The notes under the pieces were generated by a model that was given only the letters and a program-made list of their open reading frames with translations, was not told the origin of the DNA and made no database searches. The position numbers and the translations under genes were made by a program. From Litsea cubeba (Eukaryota > Streptophyta > Magnoliopsida > Laurales > Lauraceae), in NCBI GenBank assembly GCA_012931725.1, contig CM022949.1, forward strand, positions 66,729,679 to 66,793,678: a stretch of 64,000 nucleotides of DNA. The letters run 5' to 3'. How positions within the stretch are numbered: the stretch's first letter is position 1; every line of letters starts with the position of its first letter. Shown piece by piece: positions 11,314 to 23,540 of this stretch.

Positions 11314-13940
11314 ACCCTAATAGGTAGGATTGACGTCCCACCCATAAATACCTTGTAATATCTCATTTTGAATTAATGAAAATTTCTCTCTTTTTCCTCT
11401 CAATATTGTGAGCGTGTTCTTACCCTTGTGTGAAGACTCCCCGTGTTGCCAACAGGGATGACTCGTAGGCCAAGCATCCGTGGTGGGGTCCCATCATATT
11501 TGGTATTAGAGAGCAAGATCCTCCAATTTTACCTTGTTTTGTTTCCCTTATCTTAGATTACGATTCTTCTTTTGATTCACTCTTTTATAAAAGGAAAAAA
11601 AAATATTCTGAAAATTCAAAAAGAAAAAAGAAAAACAAAAAGATTAGAAAAAAATAGTGTTTAGCCTTCATTTTCCTTTACTGCATCTTGTTCTACTTGC
11701 TGCTCCTTTTCATTCAGTTCACTGTAAATGTTTGTGTTACGTGAATACTGTTGTTGCTACAATCTCATAAGTCCTTCTCCACCATCTATACTTGGTTACC
11801 CAACCACAGAATAAAAGAGAAAAAAAAAAAGCCGTTTCTATTAGTTGCTGCTTGAGCCCAAACCAACCCATAAACAGAGTCAATCCACTCCAAGTTTACA
11901 CCAAACAGCAACCATTAACAGCTATATCAGTCATCATGCATTCAGCCTCAGGCATATATATTTACACAGCATTTGTTTAGCCAAATTAAGACCTCAACCA
12001 GAAACCATACAGTCCCTAAAACAGGACTATGATGCACTTAGACCATTCCATGACTCCTTAGCAAGCATTCCTTTGTTGCTCCCATCTGGCAGTTACTGAT
12101 CAATCCTTTTTATTGTCCACATTATTTCACGTTCATGTCACAGTTACTGATCAATCCTTTTTTTTTTCACAATTGTGAATCATTCATATTCCCCATTCCA
12201 TTGTATGTATATCAATTGTTCATTCATCATTTCACTGTTCTTGAGTATTTTTTCACGTCAGTTGATCCACTGTCCGTAGTGATATGTTGTCTTCAGTGTT
12301 GTCATCAATCATCATGTGTGCCCATAGAAATCCTCATTATCAGGAGAGATTTACTAAATCTGAGAGACTTTTTTGGTAGAAAAGCTTAGATACATGATAT
12401 GTCCCCTTTTGTATGGCAACTTTATTCAAGTGCAGTGAACAGTTGTGATAGCTTAGAGTACATGTTAAAACAACTCATTGCTGAGAAGAAGGAAAGGAAC
12501 AAAGTTTGCAACTCTTACTTGGTTCCAAGGAAGCATAGAGAGTTTTTCTCGCCGATTATTCATGATTGAAGATTGGTTTGACAACAAGACTTTTTGCACA
12601 AGGGTATGGTACAAAGGTTGTCGCTTGTAATGACATTATTGATAAGAAATTCAACAAGAATATAGTCTCACAAGAAGTGATCAATATATTGCGACTTCAA
12701 GTTAAGACACATCCAAGTCCTTTCACATTACATGGGAGAATAACACACGTCTTGATAAATAAAAAATCTTTGGTATGAATATAACACGTGGTGTGATGTG
12801 TTTCCAACTGATGTCTTGTAACTCACATATTGTTGGGGAACCCATGGCTTAAGGAGCAAAACGCATACCATAATGAAGAGGCCAATACTTATTCAGGTAC
12901 AAAGGACGTAAGCAGCATTGGAAGCCTATCAATGTATTCCAAGCATTATTGAAGAATGAAGGACAAAATAAATATGAAGATGAGGCAGAAAAAAGTCATG
13001 GTTGAATCAGAAAAGACAAAGCCTATGATAGGACTAGAAAGCAAAGCATCTGAAGATGAAATCCTTCTAACTCCTATTGAAAACCAAGGAAAAGAAAGAG
13101 CAGCTAATGAGGTAAAATCAGAAGTTAGGCAAGGGACACATGTAGAATTGAAAGCTCTAGACCCTTTGGTCAATCAGATCATCTTAGAAGCACCCTCAGA
13201 GATATCAAATGATAGATCATCAGTGATGATGCTCCTGATAACATATCCAACCATCGAGTTGTCCCAAGTTGACTTCATGTTCGGAGATCACTGGTTGAAA
13301 TGTACAGATGATACTTTGACAGTCAAAATACACCATAGATTCACTCGAAAGATCTAAATCCTTTGTAGATCCAACAAATGGATGCCACCATCAACTAATT
13401 CTCCCTCGTCAAAAGATACTGTCCCTCTGTTCAACATTTAGATGGAAAAAAACATGTGTAACACCAAAGCGATGACAGAAGCAAACAGATCAGTTGACTA
13501 ATCAGGAGATGATACGGCTGCTCTTCGATCCAGGAGGACACCATCTTAACTCGTCAAAGTTGAGGAGAGCTGACACAGTCCAAATGCATCATCAGACAGC
13601 CCATTAGGCCCAACCATAGTAGGCCAGCCCATATATGTTTGATCCATTAGGCCTAACCCAAGGATCGGCAGTCCAATAACGCAAATATGCTCTTTCTTAA
13701 TATTAAGCTTTCCAATAAAGTTTCTGGAACTAGATAAGATCTAGCAAGATAATTGATCGACATGCAAGCAATTAAGATGATTGATCCAATCAATCAAGAT
13801 AATTGACCGACATGTAATCCATTTGCTCTCGATAGTGTGAGCAACTGTTCTTCCCCTTGTGTGAAGACTCCTTAGGTTGCTAATGGTGATGACTCCAAAG
13901 GCCAGGCATCCATGGTGAATGTGTGAAGATTCCATCCATC
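11314..13940 (+). mobile_element. Decayed Ty3/gypsy-like element with partial LTR pair
   Basis: Two diverged copies of an LTR-end-like segment lie at about 11398-11496 and 13828-13940. Both share CCCCTTGTGTGAAGACTCC-type wording (ACCCTTG in the left copy), then ATGACTC...GGCCA..CATCC, and end in ATCA. The left copy is followed by TTTGGTATTAGAGAGCAAG (11498-11516), a degenerate tRNA-Met primer-binding site. Between them lies a retropepsin remnant of Ty3/gypsy type. Outer ends are not resolved and no RT or integrase is seen, so this is probably a non-autonomous or internally deleted copy. Confidence 0.5.
12566..12930 (+). pseudogene. Retropepsin-like remnant of a Ty3/gypsy element
   Basis: A 70-codon frame (12566-12778) contains an IID...NIVS...HPSPF pattern typical of the retropepsin region of plant Ty3/gypsy polyproteins. 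Further sequence in shifted frames reads CDVFPTDV (near 12795) and LLGNPWL (near 12832), which are conserved family landmarks. The catalytic D-[ST/GG]-G is lost (D-K-K-F here), and stops and frameshifts separate the pieces. A separate 133-codon open frame at 12956-13357 is lysine- and glutamate-rich and probably continues the same decayed polyprotein, but I cannot assign it a domain. Confidence 0.5.
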
Positions 13941-14136
13941 ACTGGGCCCCATAACTGATCCTCCATAGCATGAAGTCAATGGTTGACTTCCATAGAATAC
14001 ATGTTACTATCCAAGTATACTCATCTCTTTTGATAAATAGAAATCTCCTTCGCAGTTCTATCAAACTTGATACCATAAGTACTTAATGCACTCAAACGTA
14101 TGATCTAAAATACAATATTGAGAATTGAGATGCTCC

Positions 14137-14442
14137 TGTAGAAGATAACAGGCCCAGCAGGCCCAGCCCATGTACAAAGCCCACATGTGGGATATATTCA
14201 AATCTGTATAGGATAGGATTTAGTCCCTAATTTCTCTCCTTTTTTGCATAGGATATGATTGATTCTTTCCTTTCTTTTGTTATTCTGATTTGTATCTAAT
14301 TTGTAATATTTACTTAATTAGAGCCTTGATTAAGGCATCATATCAATATATATAGAACTGTCGACGCTCTGTAAAAGGCACGACCTTCTCCCACCATTCT
14401 TATTCTTCGTCTTCTTCTTCCTCTCCTTCTCATAATATTTCA
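14137..14442 (+). repeat. 5' LTR of C3
   Basis: Starts TGTAGAAGATAACAGGCCC and ends ATATTTCA, with the primer-binding site directly after. It contains repeated GGCCCAGC phrases and a pyrimidine-rich CTTCTTCTTCC stretch near the end. Confidence 0.93.
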
Positions 14443-14455
14443 TGGTATCAGAGCA
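14443..14455 (+). other. Primer-binding site of C3
   Basis: TGGTATCAGAGCA abuts the 5' LTR and matches the 3' end of initiator tRNA-Met. Confidence 0.93.
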
Positions 14456-15078
14456 TTGTGGGATCTCTCCACATCAGCAATCTCTCTTCTCACGCATCTG
14501 AAGACTTTCTCTCTCAGTAGAATCTCTGTCGTCATTCTGCACAGTGACCATCCAAGGTGGGCCATCTTCCAATCATCCAGAAGTCAAAATCAATCACCAC
14601 CAAAGTGGTCGCCCCTCTTCCCTAAGATTTATGGGCATTTTTTCAGTTTTTTTTAGCACATCAGAGGTAGGCCATCTACTGCCACCTGTGTTTTCACAGT
14701 TTTACAAGATAGTTTTCATCAGATCCGTTCAATTTTGCGGATTTTCATCAGTTTGCCTTGCAACCTGATCTGGAAGTTAGTAAAAAGTCTCCCATAGAAG
14801 ACTGTATTCTCTGATCAGAGGTTTGATCTCATTGTGGGCCCCACGTGATCGCTCCAAGCACCAAAATAGTGGTCTTTTGGCATTGTTTGGTGTCTGTTGA
14901 GTTTTATTTTTGGTTTGGAGTTCATCCGTTTGCTCCAGTAACCTATCTGCACCAATCATTCAGCCTCTCTTGCTGGTTATTGCTGACTAATTGCTGTTTA
15001 GTCCTCTCTATCTCTCTATCAAAGGGTTTTGTGGTTGACCATCTTCTTTGTGACACATTTCTACTGATTTTTTAGAAC
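14456..15078 (+). other. C3 leader
   Basis: About 620 bp lie between primer-binding site and gag ATG. No gene is seen. It shares short phrases (GGTGGGCCATC-like, GTGGGCCCCACG) with the leaders of C1 and C4. Confidence 0.6.
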
Positions 15079-15241
15079 ATGGAAAAGTATGATGTTATTC
15101 CCGTTAAGTTTAATGGACAAAATTTTATGGCCTGGTCCTTCCATCTGAAGAATTTCGTAGAAGGACAGGGGCTATTTGGTTATTTGGATGGAACAGTTAC
15201 AAAAACTCCTACTCCAAGTACCACTGACTCCAAAGCCATAG

Positions 15242-18200
15242 TGTCAGAACCCGACCCAGGTTTGGAATATTTAATTTTTGCTTTAATCGTGATTAGTTGA
15301 TAAGTGGGGTTAGTGGACGACTAGCTTATTTTCTCAAGCTAGATTAGAATGTTTGGATAGCTTTGGGAACTTTCGAGAGTCGTTGACTTAGGCTTGACGC
15401 GGGCCGGGGCGCCCGTGTGTTGTGTGTGAACCTTTGGGGTTTAACTTTGATTTTTGTAAAATCCCAATTTTGTGCATTTTGACTCATTTCATTTAGATTA
15501 TCAACTTTCATGTTTTGACCATTTCGATTTAATGATCAGAAATCGCGTTTTTTGAGAAAAAGGGCAAAACTGACCTTTCACACAAAATCTGTACCCAAAT
15601 TTTGAAAATTTCAGAAATTGACAAAAATATACTTTTTGGATAATAGATATTTCGTTGATCGTTTTTGTCTTCTTCGTCGTTTTCATTCGGGGCCCGCAAA
15701 TGCCATTTTTAGCCTTGTGAAGATTGGGACCCACAAACCCATCTTATAAGAGGAGTTCTTCTCTTCTCCTTCATTCTATCTTTTTCTGCACGTTTTGGAG
15801 ACAAGGGCTTTCCCTCTCTTCCAGCAACTTTCTCTCTCCTCTGGAACCCCTATCTCTTGAAGGATTGATCTCCTAGGGTTCTTCCTCGTCATTTAAGCTT
15901 TCCAAAGATGTGTTTTTCTAAGGATTTGAGCTAGGGCAAGGTTCTCTTTCAAGCTTCTCTTCATTGTTTGAGTTCTTCAAGGTTAGCAATGGCTTTCCAA
16001 ACTTGAAATCTTTGTTCTCCTCTTCATTTAGAGTGTTTTCATCACACATGCAAGAGTTTTCCCTTGAGATTTGCAAATGTTGATTTTTAGGGTTCTTCTT
16101 TGGGAAAATTTTGGTGTTTTTGTAGATTGGGAGCTTGAGGCCCTAGAGGATTGTTTGAGGAGTGATATTGCCCTCATCTTGGCTTGAGGCAAGTGGATTC
16201 TACAACTAATATGATGGTTTTGCTTTATAAGTTCCTTTTCATGGCATTTCTTCCTATGCTCTAATCTTTTATGATTCATGGATTTACTTTAGTTAAATGG
16301 AGTAATGTATATGTTTGATTCTACTTATATTATTGTTTTACAATGAATGGGAGGTTTGTTTTAATTTGACCATCTTGGAATTTTGTCTTCCTTATGTCAA
16401 AGTCTTGTTGTTCAAAGAATGGAGAAAGCTTTGATTTAAAAGTGTTTGTATGATTGATTGGAATGATCAAATGGATGATGATTTGATGAGTTGAGGAGGT
16501 CAAGAAAGGGCCCAAGTGATTGTGGAGATGTGTATGGAAGAAGGGGAAAGAAAGAAAATGGATAGGGATTGGACAAAGGAGAGATCCAACCAAATAAGCT
16601 AAGATTCGCCGCTGTCCGATCGATCGGACTGTAAATAACTGGGAGCATTTCAGGTCCGATCGATCGGCCAACGAGTCCGATCAATCGGACTAAAATGAGA
16701 AGAATTGCAAAAAAAAAAAAAAATAGGATTGTTGGACCGTTCTCCAAGCTCACTTCAAGCCCATATTCAAGTCCAATTCAGCTCAATCCCTTTTCTATAA
16801 TTGTAGCCCATTCAGCCCCTTTTTAAATCATAGAACCCTTATGTAAATTTATTTGAACTATGAATAAAACCATTTGGGAAATCTTTCAAGTCTCAATGTA
16901 CATTTCATCCCTTTTTATTGTCTAGGATCTTCTGTGGCACCAAATTCCTATTAATTGATGACAATAGGGGGTCAAATGTATATCAAGACGACTCGCATTA
17001 GACTATTGAATCATCATACACTAAGTTCATTCCATGTAAAAAGGTTTTGTCCGGATTCATTTATAAACCTATTTGAATGCTTTGGGCTGGTTTACCAAAT
17101 TTATAGATATTGATAAGACTACTCATCTATTTTGCTCGGATTCGTCAATATGTGAGATATGTATTTGTTCGGAGTAGTTTTCTTATCGATTTTGGGAAAT
17201 ATATCCTTATGAACGGATTTGTATTACTTCGAGGTTTCAAACTTTTACTCTAATGGCACCACTAAGCTTAGGTTACCTTGTCGGACTGATCATCCGACTT
17301 GGAATCTCTAATTTATCCGCCAACTGCAGTTTGGATTCTGTCTGTACCGACCATGGCAACGGTCTTATATCCGGTCCCACGTGTAGTGGCTACGGTTCTG
17401 TTTGATAACGACTATGTTCGTTCCGGTCCCACGAGTAGTGGCTACGGTTCTATCTGCTCCCGTTACTTCGATAACAGGAGAATTTAGCTATACGTGGTCT
17501 GCCAATGTTTTATACGTTTAATGTTTTATCTTATGGTTTTTGTTTACTTCACTTATCATAGCATTGGATTCATTAATATTCTCGATGTCTATCTTTTATC
17601 TTATCATTACTGTTATTTAGGATTTTGATCGCAGCTCTCATGTATTTAATGTTTTACTCTTCCTATCATCCTATTATTGTTATATTTGCTTGCCAGACCG
17701 TCGTGTCTGACCCTTTTTGCTTGGTGCCAGATGTCGAGCCCCTCGCTGTTGAGGCGCACTTCGAGGCGGAACCTATAGTTCTTGTGGAAGGCGAGTGGCA
17801 GCCCGATGATGTCGTTTAGACGTCGGGTTGTTTTTTGGAGCTTTGATCACATTTTGGAATAGATACTATTCTTTTTGGGATTTTGTTGTAGCCATTGTTG
17901 GCTTATTCTTTTTGGGGAAAAATTGTAATTATTGGCTAACTTTACTTTTGTATTAAACTTAAAACCAACTTTGGGGCCTACCTATAGAATGTTTCTCTTT
18001 TTGATGCTAGTCTTGTGCGTTCTCATTATACTCATATGATATGGACTTTTATGTTTGCTACAATGCTTCTGCGTAATTTATTCGTATGAATGTGATTCTT
18101 AATAATCACTGTTGGATCGGTTTTCGAGGATCCTTACCACGGAAACCTATGGGAAACTAGCATGTGCGGGCGGAATTTTCCGGCCCGTCGCGCCACGACC

Positions 18201-18247
18201 CCGGATTAAGGTCTCGTTTAACGGGTCCTTGGTCCAGGGGCGTGACA
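15242..18247. repeat. Solo LTR (3.0 kb) of a Ty3/gypsy-like family, inserted in C3 gag
   Basis: The segment begins TGTCAGAACCCGACCC and ends GGGGCGTGACA. It is flanked by the exact 5-bp duplication CATAG (15237-15241 and 18248-18252). TG...CA ends, a 5-bp duplication and no coding capacity over 3006 bp fit a solo LTR of the long-LTR gypsy (Del/Tekay-like) kind. A homologous 3196-bp copy lies at 51387-54582 in the same orientation. Both share three CCGATCGATCGG boxes, a CACCACTAAGCTTAGG/CACTGAGCTTGG phrase and a TGCCAGACCGT-GTCTGACCC phrase near the end. Lineage is inferred from length and termini only. Confidence 0.85.
16615..16689. repeat. Triple palindrome cluster in the solo LTR (copy 1)
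   Basis: Three boxes lie within 75 bp: TCCGATCGATCGGA (16615-16628, a perfect 14-bp palindrome), CCGATCGATCGG (16656-16667) and TCCGATCAATCGGA (16676-16689, one change). Spacing and flanks are shared with the copy at 52750-52824. They could be protein-binding sites or cruciform-forming DNA; no function is shown. Confidence 0.9.
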
Positions 18248-21200
18248 CATAGCCACCTGGTCCAAGGAAAATGCCAAAGTGATTACTTGGATTCTGAACT
18301 CCATTGATTCCTCCCTTGTCGTGGCTCTTCAAGCTTATACTACAGCAGCAGATATGTAGGCTCACGTCAAGAAAATCTACCATCAAACCAACAAAGCCCA
18401 GAGATTTCACTTGGATAGTGAAATTGCTAAATTTACTCTCAAGGGGATAGATCTGTGCAGGAATACTTTAATGGCTTCCTCACCTTATAGACTGAACGGG
18501 ATTCCATGTTGATTCAGACAGTCTCTACTGGCTTTCTCTCCGAGGCTCTTAAACTCCAAGAGGAAACTCACATTAGCCAGTTCCTTATGAATCTACGGCC
18601 AGAATTTGAATCGGTTCGGTCTGCCCTCATGAACCGAGAACAGTCTGCTAATCTTGATACTGCTTTCAAGAAGTACTTCACGAAGAATTTTGTCTCACCT
18701 CCCAACGGCTATTCTTGAAGAACCAAAGGCTTTCCTTGCACCCCTTCCGGCTGACTCTGCTCTTCTAGCAACCCCCAATCCGAAGCTCACTTAATGCTAT
18801 GAATGCAAAGGATTTGGTCATATTGCCAAGAATTGCCGCAAGAAGTTAGTTTGCCGCTACTGCAAGAGGTCTGGTCATCTTATTGATGACTGTCGCAGCC
18901 TCCAGCGACGGAATGAGGCACAGCCTAAGAAGCGTCCCTCCAATCTGCCAAAACAGAATATTCCTTCAGCATTCCAGGCTCAAGCACCATTATCTGATGC
19001 AGGAAGCACTTCATCTAGGGCTGTATCCATGACTCCTGCTCAGATTCAAGAACTGATCCAGCGCACGGCTACTTCTGCATATGCGTCTATGGGCATCTCT
19101 GGTGGTCGATATCAAACTCATTCTCATGTAGCATCTCCTGCTTTTCATTCCTCTGCTTATCTTTCTTCTCCTATTACATCTTCCACATGGTTTTTAGATT
19201 CAGGAGCCTCCAATCACATGACATCTATAGAACATAGCTTTACAGATTCCCACCCTCACCTTGGAAAAGAGAAAATAACCACTGCTAATGGTGATCAACT
19301 ACTCATTTCGGGAGTTGGTACCATTACTTTATCTAATGTTAACCAGTCCATCACTCTTCCCAATGTTTACTTTGTTCTCAAATTATCAGCCAATCTTCTT
19401 TCTGTAGGACAACTTATAGATGATGGCCATCTTGTTCACTTTTCTTCCTCTGGTTGTGTTATACAGGGGCGACAAACTAGGACGGTGATCGCGATGGGGA
19501 GTAAACATGGGCGCCTGTTCTTGCTAGACATTGGACATCATTCTTTCTTTGCTTCTTCTAATTTCAATAAATTGTGGACTGTTTGGCATAAACGTCTTGG
19601 TCATGTGAACAATGCACATTTGCTTTCCTTGTTTAAGTTTGGTTATTTGGATTCTACGATTGATAATAAAATGATGTCTTCTTTATCTCAATCAAAGTGT
19701 GCAACTTGTTGCTCAAGTAAAAGTCATATTTTGCCTTTTCCTGTTCATAATGCTCGTGCTTTGGGATCATTTGACATCATTCATTCAGATGTTTGGGGAA
19801 TTGCTCCTACCTTGAGTAGGACAGGATTTAAATGCTATGTGACCTTTATTGATGACCATTCTCGTCATACTTGGATTTACTTTATGCGCATGAAATCTTA
19901 AGTCTTCTCCATTTTTCAAAAATTTTATAACATGGTCCAAACCCAATTTCAGAAAGCAATCAAAATTCTTAGATCAAATTCTGGTGGAGAATAAATGTCT
20001 CATGAATTCTCTGCCTTCCTTTCTGATAAAGGAATTATTCACCAAAAATCTTGTCCGCATACTCCTCAGCAAAATGGGATTGCGGAAAGAAAGAACAGAC
20101 ATACTCTTGAAACTGTTCGTACTTTGTTGATTACATCCTTAGTTCCTCCCAAATTTTGGTGTGATGTTGCACAGGCTGCTGTGTATCTTATCAACAGTCT
20201 TCCTAACACTGTTCTAGGCAATACTACTCCTTACGGAGTTCTCTTTGGTCAAACCCCTTCATACTCTCACTTACGTGTTTTTTTTTTCCTGTGTTTTGTT
20301 CATCTTCCTCCTACTGAGCGCACAAAGTTATCTCCACAGGCTGCTAAATGCATCTTTTTGGGTTACAGTAATAAACACAAAGGGTTTTTGTGTTATGATC
20401 AATTGGAAAAACGCATGCGCATCTCTCGTAATGTTATTTTCTTGGAACATATTCCCTTTTTTTCTTCACATTTGGATAGTCATCCTATTGTTGTATCCTA
20501 TCTGCCACAATTCTCGGAGTCTACTTCTCCATCACCTCTTCCCAAAGTCTATGTCCGGGGGAACAAGGTCCCTCCTCTGGCGACTCCCTCTCCTGATCCT
20601 CTCCCAGCGCCGCCTACTGAGCCTTCAGGTAATGATACTTCTTCTGATAGCACAATTTCTATACGACGCTCTAGTCGTCCTTCTGTTGCCCCTAACCGCT
20701 ATGGATTTCCTGCTCTTTTTACTTCCTTAGATAGTACTCCTATACCCACCTCATATTCACAGGCCTCAAAGGTTGCTTACCGGCAGGATGCTATGACTAA
20801 GGAATTAGTTACTCTTGAAGCCAACCAAACATGGGAATTGGTATCGGCCCCGGATGGAGCCTCTATAATTGGCAGCAAATAGATATACTCCATCAAAGTA
20901 CACTCTTATGGGAGTCTTGATCGTTACAAAGCCAGATTGATTGCATAGGGATATAAGCAGGAATATGGAATTGACTATGAGGAAACATTTGCACCGGTGG
21001 CGAAAATGACCACCATTCGTACTCTTCTTTGTGTCGCGGCAGCCCGCAACTGGCCTCTATGGCAAATGGACGTCAAAAATGCTTTTCTACATGGGGACTT
21101 GCGTGAGACTGTTTATTTAAAACCTCCACCAGGATATGCTTGTCCTCCAAAGCATGTGTGCAAATTGAGGAAAGCTCTTTATGGGCTTAAACAAGCTCCC

Positions 21201-22279
21201 CGGGATTGGTTTGATAAGTTCCGGGCAGCAATCCTTCACGCCGGATTTCATCAGAGTCACTCTGATAGTTCCCTCTTCCTAAGATGGACATAGAAGGGCT
21301 ACACATTCCTCTTGGTCTATGTTGATGATATGATTATCAGTGGAAATGATACTGCCGGCATTACGGATCTCAAACACCACCTTACTCGCCACTTCCGAAT
21401 GAAGGATCTTGGTCCTCTCACCTACTTTCTGGGGCTTGAGTTTGTGCATAACAAATCAGGCATTAGGGTCCTTCAGCACAAATATGCGACAGACTTGATC
21501 ACGTCAGCCAGGCTTGATGATGCTCATACTTTTGATACACCTCTGGAATTGAACAACAAAATCAGTTCCGATGATGGCACTCCCCTGGATGATCCATCTG
21601 TTTTCCGGCGGATAGTTGGTAGTTTGCTCAACTTAACTATGACTCGACAAGATATTTCTCATGCGGTTCATACGGTAAGTCAGTTTGTTAGCAATCCCCA
21701 CAAACCACACCTTGCTGTTGTCTTACGCATCCTCCACTATGTTAAAGGAACTCTCCATCATGGTCTCTCTTCCCTTCTGATACTTCTCTGCAATTATCAA
21801 CTTATGCGGATGCTGGCTGGGCTGGCTGTCCGTACTCTCGGAGATCTACCACTGGCTGGTGTATATTTCTTGGAAAAACTCTTATTTCATAGAAGTGCAA
21901 GAAGCAAACCGCTGTCTCAAAGTCTTCTGCTGAGGCAGAATTTCGGGCGATGTCCTCCGCCAGTGCTGAAATTATCCGACTCCGCCGCCTTCTGTGTGAA
22001 TTGGGTATTCCTGTTGGTAGTTCCACACCTCTCCAAGGGGACAATACAAGTGCTACCAGAATTGCCAATAACCCAGTCTTCCATGAAAGAACAAAGCACA
22101 TTGAGATTGACGGTCACTTCATTCGTCAACATGTTGTTACTGAGAAGATAACTCTGCCTCATGTCTCTTCTTTTAACCAGTTGGCGGATATCTTCACCAA
22201 AACACTTCCCAAACAGCGTCATCATGATCTAACTAGCAAATTGATGTTTTCAATCTTACCAAATCAATTTGAGGGGAAG

Positions 22280-22582
22280 TGTAAAAGATAACAGGCCCAG
22301 CAGGCCTAGCCCATGTACAAAGCCCACACGTGGGATATATTCAAATCTGTATAGGATAGGATTTAGTCCCTAATTTCTCTCCTTTGTATAGGATATGATT
22401 GATTCTTTCCTTTCTTTTGTTATTCTGGTTTGTATCTAATTTGTAATCTTTACTTAATTAGAGCCTTGATTAAGGCATAATATCAATATATATAGAATTG
22501 TCGATGCTCTATAAAAGGCACGACCTTCTCCCACCATTCTTATTCTTCTTCTTCTTCTTCCTCTCCTTCTCATAATATTTCA
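22280..22582 (+). repeat. 3' LTR of C3
   Basis: Begins TGTAAAAGATAACAGG immediately after the polypurine tract GAGGGGAAG and ends ATATTTCA, followed by the GCTTC duplication. It differs from the 5' LTR by a few substitutions and a small deletion near position 100. Confidence 0.93.
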
Positions 22583-22611
22583 GCTTCATCATGTAACAAC
22601 CTCCTTCGGAC

Positions 22612-22914
22612 TGTAAAGAAATAAGTCATCAGGTCAAACCGACCTAATGGGTCAGCTCGACCCATGTTCTAGATAGATACTAATGAGCTGTCATTAGATA
22701 GATACAAATCTTATGTTACTGCTGTAATCATGTGATTAGATTTAGTTCCTTTATTATTCCCTGTAATTATGTAATCAGTCTCCCTAAGTAAGGCAACAGT
22801 GTATTATAAATTGTTATCATCGTCAATACAAAGATACTGAAAAACATTCCTGCAACTTCTCTCTTGTCTGTATGTTCTGCCATCTATTCTGGCTTGGTTT
22901 GATATCTTCTAACA
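22612..22914 (+). repeat. 5' LTR of C4
   Basis: Begins TGTAAAGAAATAAGTC and ends TTCTAACA. A TATA-like TATTATAAATTG lies at 22803-22814. It differs from the 3' LTR only at 22838. Confidence 0.96.
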
Positions 22915-22928
22915 TGGTATCAGAGCCC
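22915..22928 (+). other. Primer-binding site of C4
   Basis: TGGTATCAGAGCCC directly follows the LTR and matches the initiator tRNA-Met 3' end. Confidence 0.94.
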
Positions 22929-23540
22929 TTATAGTCTGTCTATTCAAGCACAAGAGGAGTTTCGAAACAGTCTGTGACTGATCTGGCAATCTGATCAACG
23001 GTGGGGCCCATCTCAGATCAAACAATCACACCAGCAAACAACATCATCAGGGTCGCCCATTTATCCTTGGTATTCTACACATTTTTCCCAGATTTTATGA
23101 TCATCTAAGGTAGGCCATCTGATTTGATCTTCACCTGTCATCGTTGTGCAAATAGTTTTCATCAAGATCGTTAAAAATTCTTGTTTCTCAAGCTTTCACC
23201 TTCATTCCAGTTGGAGGTGTTTCGGATTTTTGAGATAAAGATCACTGTGTGATCTGATCATCCAGTTGATCATCCAGTGGGGCCCACAGAACAGATCTGT
23301 GCCCAGATTCATGGTCGTCTGGGACAATTTCTGAATTTTTTTTCCAATTTCAAGTGATCTTTCATCTGATCACTCAGTTAGGCCCATCTGTACTCTATTC
23401 CAGTGACCTGGATCTGTTTATTGACTTGTTTTTCAAGATCTGTTTACTTATTGTGGCTGGATTTCAATTCTGCTTGGCTTTGGGGCTGGATTCACTTATA
23501 TTTAGACAGTGAACAACTGTGAGCAGTTAGTTTTGCATCA
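22929..23540 (+). other. C4 leader
   Basis: About 610 bp separate the primer-binding site and the gag ATG. No gene is seen. It holds repeated TGATCATCCAGT phrases and GTGGGGCCCA phrases near 23000-23290. Confidence 0.65.

Larger units (their letters stand above)
15079..22291 (+). pseudogene. C3 gag-pol polyprotein, inactivated
   Basis: The ATG at 15079 (MEKYDVIPVKF) is the copia gag start. Gag is cut at 15241 by a solo LTR and resumes after 18252, with in-frame stops. Two zinc knuckles (CYECKGFGH; CRYCKRSGH) lie near 18798-18900. The protease D-S-G-A-S is intact near 19200. Integrase shows H-H-C-C and FDIIHSDVWG but has stops at 19900 and 19992. RT homology has TAG at 20881 and 20947 where Trp and Lys/Gly codons are expected, and TAG near 21291. 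YVDD is kept near 21316. RNase H is frameshifted near 21800. The final frame ends at 22291, 12 bases inside the 3' LTR. Homology is strongest to C1 and C2, less to C4. Confidence 0.88.
14137..22582 (+). mobile_element. Ty1/copia retrotransposon C3, decayed, with a nested solo LTR
   Basis: The element has paired LTRs (14137-14442, 306 bp; 22280-22582, 303 bp) that differ at several positions, including TGTAGAAG against TGTAAAAG. It is flanked by near-matching 5-bp duplications GCTCC (14132-14136) and GCTTC (22583-22587). A primer-binding site, gag, zinc knuckles, protease, integrase, RT, RNase H and a polypurine tract (GAGGGGAAG) are in order. A 3006-bp solo LTR sits inside gag. Many in-frame stops make it inactive. 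Confidence 0.93.

Noticed and set aside
15242..18247. Helitron or host intron
   Set aside because: The exact 5-bp duplication, TG...CA ends and a homologous second copy with its own duplication fit a solo LTR.
14443..22928. tRNA genes
   Set aside because: The tRNA-like matches are 12-14-bp primer-binding sites only; no cloverleaf was seen anywhere in the window.
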